64,000 nt of DNA from the NCBI GenBank assembly GCA_036258315.1, contig DATADX010000041.1, positions 14,939 to 78,938 on the forward strand, in the 5' to 3' direction. A model generated the notes under the pieces. That model did not search any database. It saw only the letters and a program-made list of their open reading frames with translations, and was not told the DNA's origin. Below, in pieces: positions 8,008 through 16,325 of this stretch. Within the stretch, counting starts at the first letter, position 1. Each line of letters starts with the position of its first letter. This stretch comes from DASSYK01 sp036258315. GTDB lineage: Bacteria; Actinomycetota; Thermoleophilia; Solirubrobacterales; 70-9. The position numbers were made by a program, and so were the translations under genes.

Positions 8008-8412
8008 CTAGGCGGCTTGGCGCTGCCCGAGCGTCAGCAGCGCCCAGAAGGGATGGTCGCGCGGCGGGATCCGCGGCGGCACCCGGCGGTGCTGGCGGTT
8101 CTGGGCCCAGGCGAGATAGCCCTGCAGGCGGTTGGAGATCGAGCGCAGCGTCGCCTCCGTCGGCTCCACCGCGCTTTGGTCGAGCGCCCACAGCCAGGCG
8201 TTCGCCTCGGCCTCCAGGCGCGGAGCCGAGCGCCCGCGACCGACCAGGTGCCCGATCTCGTGGAGGGCGATGTAGTACGAGACCTGGCCCTTGATCGGCG
8301 GGATCGCGATCTCGAGGCGCCCGCCGCGCCACCGGATCGCCCGGCCGCGCGACGAGCTGCCGGCCAGCTCGATCCCGTGCTGCGCGCACAGCTCCTCGAC
8401 GTGAGCCTCCAT
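8008..8412 (-). CDS. Small HExxH zinc metallopeptidase-like protein (ImmA/IrrE-like core)
   Basis: A 134-residue cytosolic protein with HEIGH at 51-55 and a following EAEANAW helix (Glu69 the likely third ligand), the arrangement of ImmA/IrrE-type zinc peptidases. In that family the peptidase usually cleaves a repressor; here no XRE-type repressor is adjacent. The start is uncertain: the frame is open further upstream, and ATG 8412 or GTG 8421 are the best choices. Its 3' end faces the RTX gene; AGCGCC...GGCGCT with an inner GCCGCC/GGCGGC repeat (8000-8024) could end both transcripts. Confidence 0.62.
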   Translation of the reverse strand: MEAHVEELCAQHGIELAGSSSRGRAIRWRGGRLEIAIPPIKGQVSYYIALHEIGHLVGRGRSAPRLEAEANAWLWALDQSAVEPTEATLRSISNRLQGYLAWAQNRQHRRVPPRIPPRDHPFWALLTLGQRQAA

Positions 8413-8500
8413 CAGCGCCACGCCGCGGCGCCCGCGCCGGTTTCCGGCTCGCCCGTACACGGCGACGCAGGGTAGCCACCGGCGCGGCCATACTTGCTGC

Positions 8501-10258
8501 GTGGCCGAATCCACCCGGATGCGCATCGCGCTCGCCCAGATCGATCCGACCGTCGGCGACATCGAGGGCAACGCCCGCCTCGCGTCCGAGTCGGTCGCCG
8601 CCGCCCGCGACGCGGGGGCGCAGCTCGTGCTGCTCCCGGAACTCTGCCTGTCGGGCTACCCGCCCGAGGACCTGCTCCTACGTGGGGACTTCCTCGACGC
8701 CGTCCGGGGCGCGCTCGAGGGGCTCGCGGCCGACGTCTACGGGATAGTCGCCCTGGTCGGCTTCCCCGAGCGCGCCGAGCGCAACGGCTCCGCGGCGCCG
8801 AACCCGATCATCGACCCGCTCCCGCCTCCCGCCCACAACTCACTGGCGGTCCTGGCCGACGGCGAGATCGCCACCATCTATCGCAAGATCCACCTCCCCA
8901 ACTACGGGGTGTTCGACGAGCGCCGCTACTTCGAGCCCGGCGACGGCGCCGGGCTGATCGAGGTCGACGGGGTCGTGATCGGCCTCACGATCTGCGAGGA
9001 CATCTGGGTGCCCGGCGACCCGGCGAGCGCCGAGGCCGAGGCCGGCGCACGGCTGATCGCCAACCTGTCAGCCTCGCCCTATGCCCGCGAAAAGGGCCAG
9101 GCCCGTGAGGCGATGGTCTCCGCCCGCGCTCTCACCACCGGCGCGGGCTTCGCGCTCTGCAACACCGTCGGCGGCCAGGACGAGCTCGTCTTCGACGGCG
9201 AGAGCGTGGTCGTCTCCCCGGCCGGCGAGACGCTGGCCCGCGCCGCCCAATTCGCGCCCGAGCTGCTCGTCTGCGACCTGCTGCTTCCGGCTGCCGCGAC
9301 CAGCGACGCCGGAGACGTCCGCGTCGCTGCGCGCCTGCAGTGCGGTGCCGGCCCCGAGGGCCGCATCGAGCATCGAGTCGCCCAACGGCTCAGCGAGGAG
9401 GCCGAGGTCTACGGGGCGCTCGTTCTGGGGGTGCGGGACTACGTCGAGAAGAACGGCTTCGACGCGGTCGTGCTCGGCCTCTCGGGCGGGATCGACTCCG
9501 CCCTCGTCGCCCAGGTCGCCGCCGACGCCGTCGGGCCCGAGCGCCTGCACTGCGCCGTGATGCCCTCCCCCCACTCCAGCGAGGGCACCCAGGCCGACGC
9601 GCGCGCGATCGCGCTCAACCTCGGCGCCGACCTGATCGAGATCCCGATCGCCGCGGTGATGGCGGCCTTCGAGCGGGCCCTCGCCGAGCGCTTCGAGGGG
9701 ACGGAGCCCGGGATCGCCGAGGAGAACCTCCAGGCGCGGATCCGCGGCAACCTCGTGATGGCGCTCTCGAACAAGTTCGGCTGGCTCGTCCTGACGACCG
9801 GCAACAAGAGCGAGCTGTCGGTCGGCTACGCGACCCTGTACGGCGACATGGCGGGCGGCTTCGCGGTCATCAAGGACGTCTGGAAGACGCTCGTCTACAG
9901 GCTCGTCCGCTATCGCAACGAGCGCGAGGGCCGCAAGCTCGTCCCCGCCTCCGTGCTCGAGCGCCCACCCTCGGCCGAGCTGCGCGCCGATCAGCTCGAC
10001 GAGGACTCGCTGCCCCCCTACGACGTCCTCGACCGGATCCTCGAGGGCTACGTGGAGCGCGACGAGGGCCCCGATGCGCTCGTCGAGGCGGGCCTGCCGG
10101 AGGACGTGGTCACCGATGTGATCCGCCTCGTCGACCGCGCCGAGTACAAGCGCCGCCAGGCGCCGCCTGGGATCCGGATCTCGACGAAGGCGTTCGGACG
10201 CGACCGCCGCCTGCCGATCACCAACCGGTTCGGCTCGATGCGCCCGCTGCCTCGCTGA
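8501..10258 (+). CDS. nadE: Glutamine-dependent NAD+ synthetase
   Basis: A two-domain enzyme that converts nicotinate adenine dinucleotide to NAD+ with ATP and glutamine. The N-terminal nitrilase-like glutaminase has the Glu (LPELCLSGYPP), Lys (IYRKIHLPNYG) and Cys (LTICEDIW) triad; the C-terminal synthetase has the P-loop-like LSGGIDSALVAQ and the TTGNKSELSVGYATLYGDMA block. Length 585 aa from GTG 8501, or 579 from ATG 8519, which matches many homologues; neither has a strong ribosome site. Transcribed alone; a strong hairpin at 10272-10290 lies just past the stop. Confidence 0.95.
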   Translation: MAESTRMRIALAQIDPTVGDIEGNARLASESVAAARDAGAQLVLLPELCLSGYPPEDLLLRGDFLDAVRGALEGLAADVYGIVALVGFPERAERNGSAAPNPIIDPLPPPAHNSLAVLADGEIATIYRKIHLPNYGVFDERRYFEPGDGAGLIEVDGVVIGLTICEDIWVPGDPASAEAEAGARLIANLSASPYAREKGQAREAMVSARALTTGAGFALCNTVGGQDELVFDGESVVVSPAGETLARAAQFAPELLVCDLLLPAAATSDAGDVRVAARLQCGAGPEGRIEHRVAQRLSEEAEVYGALVLGVRDYVEKNGFDAVVLGLSGGIDSALVAQVAADAVGPERLHCAVMPSPHSSEGTQADARAIALNLGADLIEIPIAAVMAAFERALAERFEGTEPGIAEENLQARIRGNLVMALSNKFGWLVLTTGNKSELSVGYATLYGDMAGGFAVIKDVWKTLVYRLVRYRNEREGRKLVPASVLERPPSAELRADQLDEDSLPPYDVLDRILEGYVERDEGPDALVEAGLPEDVVTDVIRLVDRAEYKRRQAPPGIRISTKAFGRDRRLPITNRFGSMRPLPR

Positions 10259-10271
10259 GCGGCCACCAGGC

Positions 10272-10290
10272 CCGCTCCGCTTCGGAGCGG
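10272..10290. terminator. Bidirectional terminator hairpin between nadE and the thioesterase gene
   Basis: CCGCTCCG, loop CTT, CGGAGCGG: a perfect 8-bp stem in the 97-nt gap between two convergent genes. No clear T-run follows on either side, as is common in GC-rich actinobacterial DNA. Confidence 0.5.
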
Positions 10291-10355
10291 AGGGCGAAGC
10301 CCGTAGCGACTCGCGAGGGGCGGCCGCTCGTGACCGCGACCTGATCGCCAAGCCG

Positions 10356-10757
10356 TCAGTCTCGCCGCGGACGCACCGCGATCGTCATCCGCACCATCGC
10401 GCAGAGGCGCTCCTCGTCATCCAGGATATCGACGTCCCAGACCCAGGTCGTGCGGCCGCGGGAGCGGGCCTTGGCCCGGGCGGTGATCATTCCGCCGGTG
10501 ATCGGACGCACGAAGGAGGTGTCGTTGGCCTGGCCCATCGCGACCATGCCGTCGTCCATCACGGCGGCGTAGGTGGCCGCCGAGCAGAGGCTCTCGGCGA
10601 GGGCGGCGAAGACGCCGCCGTGGACGATCCCGTAGGGCTGCCTGTGGTGGTCCTCGATCGCGATCGTCGCCCGCGCGTGATCGGGGTCCAGCTCGGCCCA
10701 TTCGACGCCGATGTGGGCGGCAAAGCCGTCGGGCCGAAGGCTCTCCGGGCTGCTCAT
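10356..10757 (-). CDS. PaaI-family hotdog thioesterase
   Basis: A 133-residue single hotdog-fold acyl-CoA thioesterase. The signature GIVHGGVFAALAES sits near residues 44-57, with the GGMITARAKARSRGRTTW strand pair after it. Family members hydrolyse acyl- or aryl-acyl-CoA. ATG 10757 is preferred over the in-frame GTG 10766 because TATCGT at 10765-10770 is a -10 box exactly 7 nt before it and overlaps the GTG. Divergent from the HTH/anti-sigma fusion gene. Substrate unknown. Confidence 0.85.
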   Translation of the reverse strand: MSSPESLRPDGFAAHIGVEWAELDPDHARATIAIEDHHRQPYGIVHGGVFAALAESLCSAATYAAVMDDGMVAMGQANDTSFVRPITGGMITARAKARSRGRTTWVWDVDILDDEERLCAMVRMTIAVRPRRD

Positions 10758-10798
10758 CCGGCGCACGATAGTGATCGCCTCCCGTAGGCTTCCCCGCC
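10758..10798. promoter_or_regulatory. Divergent leaderless promoters (thioesterase / HTH-anti-sigma gene)
   Basis: Minus strand: TATCGT (10770-10765) then 7 nt to ATG 10757. Plus strand: TAGGCT (10785-10790) then 8 nt to GTG 10799. No Shine-Dalgarno sequence precedes either start, so both mRNAs are probably leaderless. The two -10 boxes are 14 nt apart, so the promoters overlap and could interfere. Confidence 0.45.
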
Positions 10799-11908
10799 GT
10801 GCCTTTGAGTGACGAACAGCGCTCGATGCTGCAGCTGCTGCTGCAGGGCCAGAGCTACGAGGACATCGGCTCCCTGCTCGGGGTGGATCGCGACGAGGTC
10901 CGCTCGCGCGCTCGCGCGGCGCTGCAGGAGGTTGGCGGCGCCGATCCCGACGCGCGCGTCGGGCTGACCGACTACCTGCTCGGGCAGGCCGATCCGATCG
11001 GCCGTGCGGATGCCGTCCGCCACCTCCAGAACGACCCCGAGGCGAACGCGCTCGCCGTTCGGCTGGTCGCGCAGCTCCGGCTCCTTGCTCCGGGGGCCGA
11101 CCTGCCCGAGATCGCCCCCGCCCGGGGCGGCCGACGGGAGCGGCCGGCTACCCCGCCGGCGCCAAGCGCACCCGCGCCCGGCGCCGCAACGACCGGGCAG
11201 CGCAAGGCTGAGCGGCCTGGCCTGGGAGGCCGGATCTCGGGCGCCCTCGGCGGCGGCGGAGGGTCGGACGGCCAGGCCAGGCTGCTGATCGGGATCGGCG
11301 CCGCGACGCTTCTGATCGTCGCCATCGTGCTCGTCCTGGTGCTCGGCGGTGACGACGACGGAGGGGACGGCGGCCAGGCCGACACCGACACCGCGACGAC
11401 TGCAGCGCAGGGCTCCGAGGAGCTGACGATCGTCGCGCTGGCGCCGGTCAGCGGCACTTCCGACGCCAGCGGCCAGGCCGTGTTCGCGACCGTGCAGGAC
11501 CAGCCGGTCCTGCAGCTCAACCTGAACGGGCTCCAACCCGCCGGGGAGGGCCAGAACTACATCGTCTGGCTGTACAACTCCGAGCGGATCGCCTTCCCGC
11601 TCGCGCGCGACCAGGCGGGTCAGAACGGAGCTCTGACGGGCGCGGCGGTGATCCCGAACGAGGTCGTGCCGCTGCTCGGCCAGTTCGGGTGCGTCGACGT
11701 CTCGCTCGCCTCCAACAAGGCGACCCAGGCCGCGCTCAGGCAGGCGGTCGAGGGTGAGACGCTGCCGGCCCACAGTGGCGAGACGGTGCTGCGCGGCCAG
11801 ATTCCGAGCAGCCCCGGCGAGCAGGCGCCGAGCGGCGCCGCGGCCCAGTGCGACCTCGCCCCCGCGGGTGGCGCCCAGGGCGGTCAGGGCGGCGCCCCTA
11901 ACGGTTAG
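10799..11908 (+). CDS. Membrane protein: sigma-region-4-like HTH + anti-sigma-like helices + TM + RskA-like outer domain
   Basis: A 369-residue protein with an unusual order. Residues 3-50 look like a sigma-70 region 4/LuxR-type helix-turn-helix (LSDEQRSMLQLLL, SYEDIGSLLGV). Residues 55-100 (LTDYLLGQADPIGRADAVRHL) resemble the N-terminal anti-sigma helix bundle of RskA-type proteins but have no zinc Cys/His. A Pro/Ala linker follows, then one transmembrane helix at about 162-184, an acidic Thr-rich spacer, and an outer domain at about 205-330 similar to the RskA C-terminal sensor (NYIVWLYNSERIAFPL). It could be a membrane-tethered regulator. Start GTG 10799 is supported by a -10 box 8 nt upstream. 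Confidence 0.7.
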   Translation: MPLSDEQRSMLQLLLQGQSYEDIGSLLGVDRDEVRSRARAALQEVGGADPDARVGLTDYLLGQADPIGRADAVRHLQNDPEANALAVRLVAQLRLLAPGADLPEIAPARGGRRERPATPPAPSAPAPGAATTGQRKAERPGLGGRISGALGGGGGSDGQARLLIGIGAATLLIVAIVLVLVLGGDDDGGDGGQADTDTATTAAQGSEELTIVALAPVSGTSDASGQAVFATVQDQPVLQLNLNGLQPAGEGQNYIVWLYNSERIAFPLARDQAGQNGALTGAAVIPNEVVPLLGQFGCVDVSLASNKATQAALRQAVEGETLPAHSGETVLRGQIPSSPGEQAPSGAAAQCDLAPAGGAQGGQGGAPNG

Positions 11909-11961
11909 GCTCTGGCCGGCGGTGGCAGGGGAGAGGGCAGGCGGCTGGTCCGCAGCTGAGG

Positions 11962-14178
11962 CTAGGGAAAGACGCGGCAGGGCTCGCCGCGCAGCGCTGG
12001 ACAGGGCGGAAGCGGGGTCGGCGCCGAGACCCTTGGGGCGAGCGGGAGGATCAGCCGCGACGGGCGCTTTCGCGAGAAGGCGACGGTCACGTTTGCGTCG
12101 CGGCCGGCCGGGACCGTCTCCGCGAACGACCAGACCGGCTGATCACCGCTCGGGGCGGTGATGGTGACGCGGATCCGTGATCCGGCCCGATAGACATGGC
12201 CCTGGTGGTACAGGGGAATGATCACCTTCGCGAGACGGCCTTTCGGGAGCCTGGCCGCGTCCTCTCGGCGCAGGCTGAGAACGGGCTCCAGCAGCGTGCT
12301 GCGGCGCTGGTCGAGCTTGCGCATGCTGGCGCGCAGCCAGCCGCTCTGGACGTAGGTCTCCCTGCCGTCCGGCCGCACCTCCGACACGGTCGCCTGGAGG
12401 TCCACGTCGGGGACCGACGCGCGGATCCAGGCGTGCACGGCGCCGGCGCCGACCACCCCGTTGTCGGCCGCGAGGGGCGGGGTCACGTAGGAGGCGGCGG
12501 TGCCGGCGGGCGGCTGGCGCCAGTCGTAGCTCGGGTTCGCGGTCCACAGGTCACCACGGCCGGTGTTCGTGCCCGCGAAGTCGTCGGCCGGGCGGGACTC
12601 CTTGTCCCAGATGAAGCTGTCCTTCCCCTGCTTCCCCGGGGGCTTGTTGCGGAGCGCGCCGCGGTCGGCGAAGAACCACGAGCGGGGCTTGATGCCCGGG
12701 AGGGGGTACCGGCTGAACGACTGCTCGAAGCCCGGGACCGGGTTCCCCGGCGTGGACCCAGCGCCGTTGTCGAACAGGATCCGGACCCGCGGCAGCCGCT
12801 CGAAGGCGTCCTTTGCGGCCGCGTAGGTCGGCTGATCCTGGATCGGGTCGTGCGGCAGGTTGACGCCGCTCACCCCCATCACCTGCTGGTAGAGCGCGGG
12901 GGCCGCCGCGGCGGCCAGCGGGGGCAGCCGCGGCCTCCGCTCGGCCACGTACAGCTCGAGGAAGTCGAACCAGCGGTTGAACGTCTCGGGGTCGAGCGAG
13001 TCGGTGTGGAGCCCGTTCGTGAACGTGAACCACTTGCGCTTGGTGCCCGTGAAGCGGTCGGCGAGGTTCGGGCAGTGAGCGCCGGTCTGCTCGTCGTTGA
13101 ACTGGCAGGCGAGGAAGACCGGCGTCTTGATCTTGTGGACGAAGTTGGCCGGCAAGAGCGGATTGGCGACCTTCGGCCGGAAGAAGCGGTTCCGGTACAC
13201 CTTCCTGATCAGGTCGGTCGCCGCGGTGTGCAGCGTCTGGTTCGCGGCGCAGGTCGCGTCCCCGTTCTCGATTCGGTTCCACGCCCACGCCTGCCCCTCG
13301 GTCGCGGACGCCGGCTTGGCGTCGCCGACGCGATCGAGCGCCCACTCGAGGGCGAACCCGGTGTTCAGGATGCCGCCTGGGTAGAGCGTGGTCCCGGTGT
13401 TGTCGATCACCGAGAGCGGCGTAATGGCCGCGAGATGCGGCGGCGCGGTGGCCCCGACGAACAGCTGGCTGATCCCTCCGTAGGAGACGCCGACCATCCC
13501 GACCTTGCCGTGCAGCGCCCATGGCTGGCGGGCAACGGTCTCCACCACGTCGTAGCCGTCCAGCCCCTGGAGCGGCTCGAAGTAGTCGAAGGCGCCACCC
13601 GAGCAGCCGGTGCCGCGCATGTTCACGTCCACCACCGCGTAGCCGAGCAGGTTGGCGATCGGGCTGATCCCGGCCTCGGCGCCGGCGGGGTTGGCGTATC
13701 CGTAGCCCGAGTACTCGACGAGCGTCGGGTAGGGCCCGTTGGCGGCGGGGCCTGGCAGGCGGACGGAGATCGCGAGCTGGGTTCCGTCCCTCGTGGTGAG
13801 GTACCCGTACCCACCTGCGGGAAGCGTCTGGTTGTAGAGCGCGGGGTCCCTCGGCGCCGACTTCGCGCTGAACACGCCGACGCGGGCCGACAGCGAGCCG
13901 TCGGCGGCGCGGACCCGGTACTTGCCGGTCGGGACCCGGCGGAACAGGGCGCCGCCCAGCAAACCGACGGGCTTCGTGGCGACCCGCCTGCCGCGACGGT
14001 CGACCAGGCGCAGCTTCGTTCCCGTGGCGGCACCGGTCACGTAGACCTGGTTGGCGCTGCCGCGAACGTTCAGGCCGTTCGCGGCCGCGGCGGCACCGGG
14101 CGCGAGCAGCGCGATCGCGACTACAGCCGCCAGCGCCGCGGACGTCCGCTTCAGATTCGCCCCGGTCGCGTTGCTCAT
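11962..14178 (-). CDS. Secreted CocE/NonD-family X-Pro dipeptidyl-peptidase-like hydrolase (S15)
   Basis: A 738-residue exported serine hydrolase. Residues 1-34 are a signal peptide (ends AAAANG); a small beta domain follows; the alpha/beta-hydrolase core carries GVSYGG with the nucleophile Ser232; the last third is the jelly-roll-like domain typical of the S15/CocE group (SWFFADRGALRNKPP, then PVWSFAETVPAG). Members cleave X-Pro dipeptides, cocaine-like esters or alpha-amino esters, so the substrate is open. ATG 14178 is chosen because GAGGAGGG lies directly upstream; the frame is open further but that part is antisense-like. It ends 54 nt from the convergent fusion gene. Confidence 0.85.
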   Translation of the reverse strand: MSNATGANLKRTSAALAAVVAIALLAPGAAAAANGLNVRGSANQVYVTGAATGTKLRLVDRRGRRVATKPVGLLGGALFRRVPTGKYRVRAADGSLSARVGVFSAKSAPRDPALYNQTLPAGGYGYLTTRDGTQLAISVRLPGPAANGPYPTLVEYSGYGYANPAGAEAGISPIANLLGYAVVDVNMRGTGCSGGAFDYFEPLQGLDGYDVVETVARQPWALHGKVGMVGVSYGGISQLFVGATAPPHLAAITPLSVIDNTGTTLYPGGILNTGFALEWALDRVGDAKPASATEGQAWAWNRIENGDATCAANQTLHTAATDLIRKVYRNRFFRPKVANPLLPANFVHKIKTPVFLACQFNDEQTGAHCPNLADRFTGTKRKWFTFTNGLHTDSLDPETFNRWFDFLELYVAERRPRLPPLAAAAAPALYQQVMGVSGVNLPHDPIQDQPTYAAAKDAFERLPRVRILFDNGAGSTPGNPVPGFEQSFSRYPLPGIKPRSWFFADRGALRNKPPGKQGKDSFIWDKESRPADDFAGTNTGRGDLWTANPSYDWRQPPAGTAASYVTPPLAADNGVVGAGAVHAWIRASVPDVDLQATVSEVRPDGRETYVQSGWLRASMRKLDQRRSTLLEPVLSLRREDAARLPKGRLAKVIIPLYHQGHVYRAGSRIRVTITAPSGDQPVWSFAETVPAGRDANVTVAFSRKRPSRLILPLAPRVSAPTPLPPCPALRGEPCRVFP

Positions 14179-14228
14179 CCCTCCTCGCCCTCCTTGGCTG
14201 GCTCCCCCTGCATCGGGGAGGATATGCG

Positions 14229-15845
14229 CTACGGCAGAAGCTTGCCCGGGTTCATGATCCCGGCCGGGTCGAGGCGCTCCTTGACGGCGCGCAGGGCCTC
14301 GAGGCCGAGCTCCCCGACCTCGTTGCGCATGTAGGGCGCGTGGTCGCGGCCGACGGCGTGGTGGTGGGTGATCGTCCCGGCGACGGCGACGATCGCGTCG
14401 CTCGCCGCCCGCTTGGCGTCGCGCCACTGCTCAAGCTCCTCTCCCCTCCTCGCCCGGGCGAGGAACGTGTAGTAGAGCGAGGCGCCATCGGGGTAGGCGT
14501 GGGAGAGGTGGCACATCACGATCGACCGCGGGCCGAGCGCGTCCCTGAGCGCGCCGCCGACGGCGAGGTAGAGCTCGTCGAGGCGGCTCCAGGTGTGGGC
14601 GGTCTCGAGCGTCTCGACGAACACCCCGATCCCGATCAGCTCGTCGCGCAGGTACGGCCCCTCGAACCTCGCCTTCTCCCAGGAGCGTCCGGCTGTCTGC
14701 CCGAGCGCCACCGCGCCGCCCGAGCGCAGCCTGCGTGAGGCGAGCGAGCGCCGCCGGCGCACAGACCCGCGCTCGCCCTCGTAGCCGCAGACGATCAGGC
14801 AGCCCCCCCGACGGCGGCGCAGCGAAAGATACGCGTCCAGGGCGCGCTTCTGCCATCCCTCGGTGCCGGACAGCTGCATCGACACGCTGGTCTCCTCCTC
14901 GTCCGAGAGGCGCAGGACGTCCGGCATCTCCTGGCGCTGGGCGAGCTCGCGGACGATCTCGCGGCCGGAGGCGAAGTCCGGGGCGATCCAGCCCTCGTAG
15001 CGGCGCAGCTCGGGCGCGGGCCGCACCCGGCAGGCGACCTCCGTGATCACGCCGAGCGTCCCCTCCGAGCCCAGCACGAGCTCGCGCAGCGAGGGCCCGG
15101 CCGCCGTGTGCGGGATCTGGAGCGTCCGCAGCACCCCGGCGGGCGCGGTCAGCTCGACGGCGGTGACGAGCTCGTCGAAGCGGCCGTAGCCGCTCGAGGC
15201 CTGACCCGCCGAGCGCGTCGCCGCGTAGCCGCCGATCGTCGCCTGCTCATAGGACTGTGGGTAGTGCCCGAGCGTGGTTCCGCGCTCCCCCAGGGCGGCC
15301 TCGGCCTCGGGACCGCGCAGGCCCGGGCCGAGCCGCGCGACGAGCGAGGTGCGGTCGAGGTCGACCGAGCGGAGGCGGCCGAGGTCCAGCGAAACGACTG
15401 CCGCGTGGTCTCCCGCGACGGCGTCGAGGCCGCCGACCACGCTCGATCCGCCCCCGAACGGGACCACGGCGACGCCGGCCTCGCTGCAGGCGTGCAGGAC
15501 CGCCGCGACCTTTGCGGCGTCGGCCGGAACCAGCACGGCGTCGGGTGCCCGCTCCAGCCGGCCCGACCGCAGCCGGATCAGATCCGGATAGCTGCGCCCC
15601 GCGGCGCGCCGGACGCGGTCCTCCGCGCCGCTCAGCACGTTCCCCTCACCGACCGCCGCCCGGACGGTGCCGGGGATCGGCCGTGGCTCGGGCAGCTCCA
15701 GCCGCTCGAGGGGCACGCGCTCGGTCGCATCCCCCGGCTCGACCCCGAGCTGGGAGCGGATCGCCGCCGTCTGGGCCTGCGAGAGGTCGAGCCGCCGCTC
15801 CGCGTCACCCCACCCCCACCATTTGAAGGACTTGCCGGGACTCAG
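14229..15845 (-). CDS. FAD-linked oxidase of the alkyl-DHAP synthase (AGPS) type
   Basis: A protein of about 538 residues with a PCMH-type FAD domain (VVPFGGGSSVVGG, QATIGGYAATRSAGQ, GSEGTLGVITE) and a C-terminal cap ending in THHHAVGRDHAPY and GIMNPGKLL, as in alkyldihydroxyacetone-phosphate synthase and D-lactate dehydrogenase-like oxidases. Many actinobacterial members act on unknown 2-hydroxy acids or ether lipids. The conserved N-terminal FKWWGWGD motif has no ATG, GTG or TTG before it until far inside the upstream gene; the only close choice is CTG at 15845, overlapping the previous stop as CTGA. GTG 15716 would remove the motif. Part of the ftsR-SRPBCC-oxidase minus-strand run. Confidence 0.83.
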   Translation of the reverse strand: MSPGKSFKWWGWGDAERRLDLSQAQTAAIRSQLGVEPGDATERVPLERLELPEPRPIPGTVRAAVGEGNVLSGAEDRVRRAAGRSYPDLIRLRSGRLERAPDAVLVPADAAKVAAVLHACSEAGVAVVPFGGGSSVVGGLDAVAGDHAAVVSLDLGRLRSVDLDRTSLVARLGPGLRGPEAEAALGERGTTLGHYPQSYEQATIGGYAATRSAGQASSGYGRFDELVTAVELTAPAGVLRTLQIPHTAAGPSLRELVLGSEGTLGVITEVACRVRPAPELRRYEGWIAPDFASGREIVRELAQRQEMPDVLRLSDEEETSVSMQLSGTEGWQKRALDAYLSLRRRRGGCLIVCGYEGERGSVRRRRSLASRRLRSGGAVALGQTAGRSWEKARFEGPYLRDELIGIGVFVETLETAHTWSRLDELYLAVGGALRDALGPRSIVMCHLSHAYPDGASLYYTFLARARRGEELEQWRDAKRAASDAIVAVAGTITHHHAVGRDHAPYMRNEVGELGLEALRAVKERLDPAGIMNPGKLLP

Positions 15846-16315
15846 CTCGCCGCCCCCGCGATCGGCCCGCCCGTGGCCTCCTCGAGCCCCCTCAGGGCCT
15901 CGGACAGGGTCCTCCCGGTCGCCCGCCGCATCATCAGCCCGCCCAGCCGCGAGAGGCCCTTCAGCCGCTGCTCGCTGGTCAGCGTCACCTCCGTGCCGCC
16001 GTTCCGCGGTCGCATCCGGATCTCGGTCCGCGAGCTGCGCAGGATCCCCGCGAACGGCGTCCCCTCGAGCAGCTGCTCGTATACGTAGCGCTCGGCGTCG
16101 GCAGCGCTGATGCAGCGGTAGTCGGCGCGGACCCCGCGGCCGTCGCGCGTCTCGAGCACCTGCGTCCACTTGCGGCCCTTCGGCGCCCCGGAGGTGACGT
16201 TCTCCACGCGCTGGGTGCGCGGCCACCAGCGCGGCAGGTGGTAGGGGTCGGAAACGACGCTCCAGATCGTGCCCGGCGTGGCGTCGAGCCGCCGCTTGCG
16301 GGAGACCCGGGGCAC
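15842..16315 (-). CDS. SRPBCC-family (polyketide cyclase/START-like) protein
   Basis: A 157-residue single-domain protein of the SRPBCC (Bet v1/START-like) superfamily, which makes a deep hydrophobic pocket for small ligands. Seen: the N-terminal strand and TIWSVVSDPYHLPRWWP helix segment typical of the group, alternating strands, and a long C-terminal helix (LGGLMMRRATGRTLSEALRG). Start GTG 16315, 10 nt after the ftsR stop; the end overlaps the oxidase start by 4 nt. No ligand can be named. Confidence 0.78.
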   Translation of the reverse strand: MPRVSRKRRLDATPGTIWSVVSDPYHLPRWWPRTQRVENVTSGAPKGRKWTQVLETRDGRGVRADYRCISAADAERYVYEQLLEGTPFAGILRSSRTEIRMRPRNGGTEVTLTSEQRLKGLSRLGGLMMRRATGRTLSEALRGLEEATGGPIAGAAS

Positions 16316-16325
16316 TGTCGCGGGC

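Noticed and set aside
12196..14334. 712-codon plus-strand open frame
   Set aside because: Antisense of the CocE-like hydrolase, whose signal peptide, ribosome site and Ser motif are clear.
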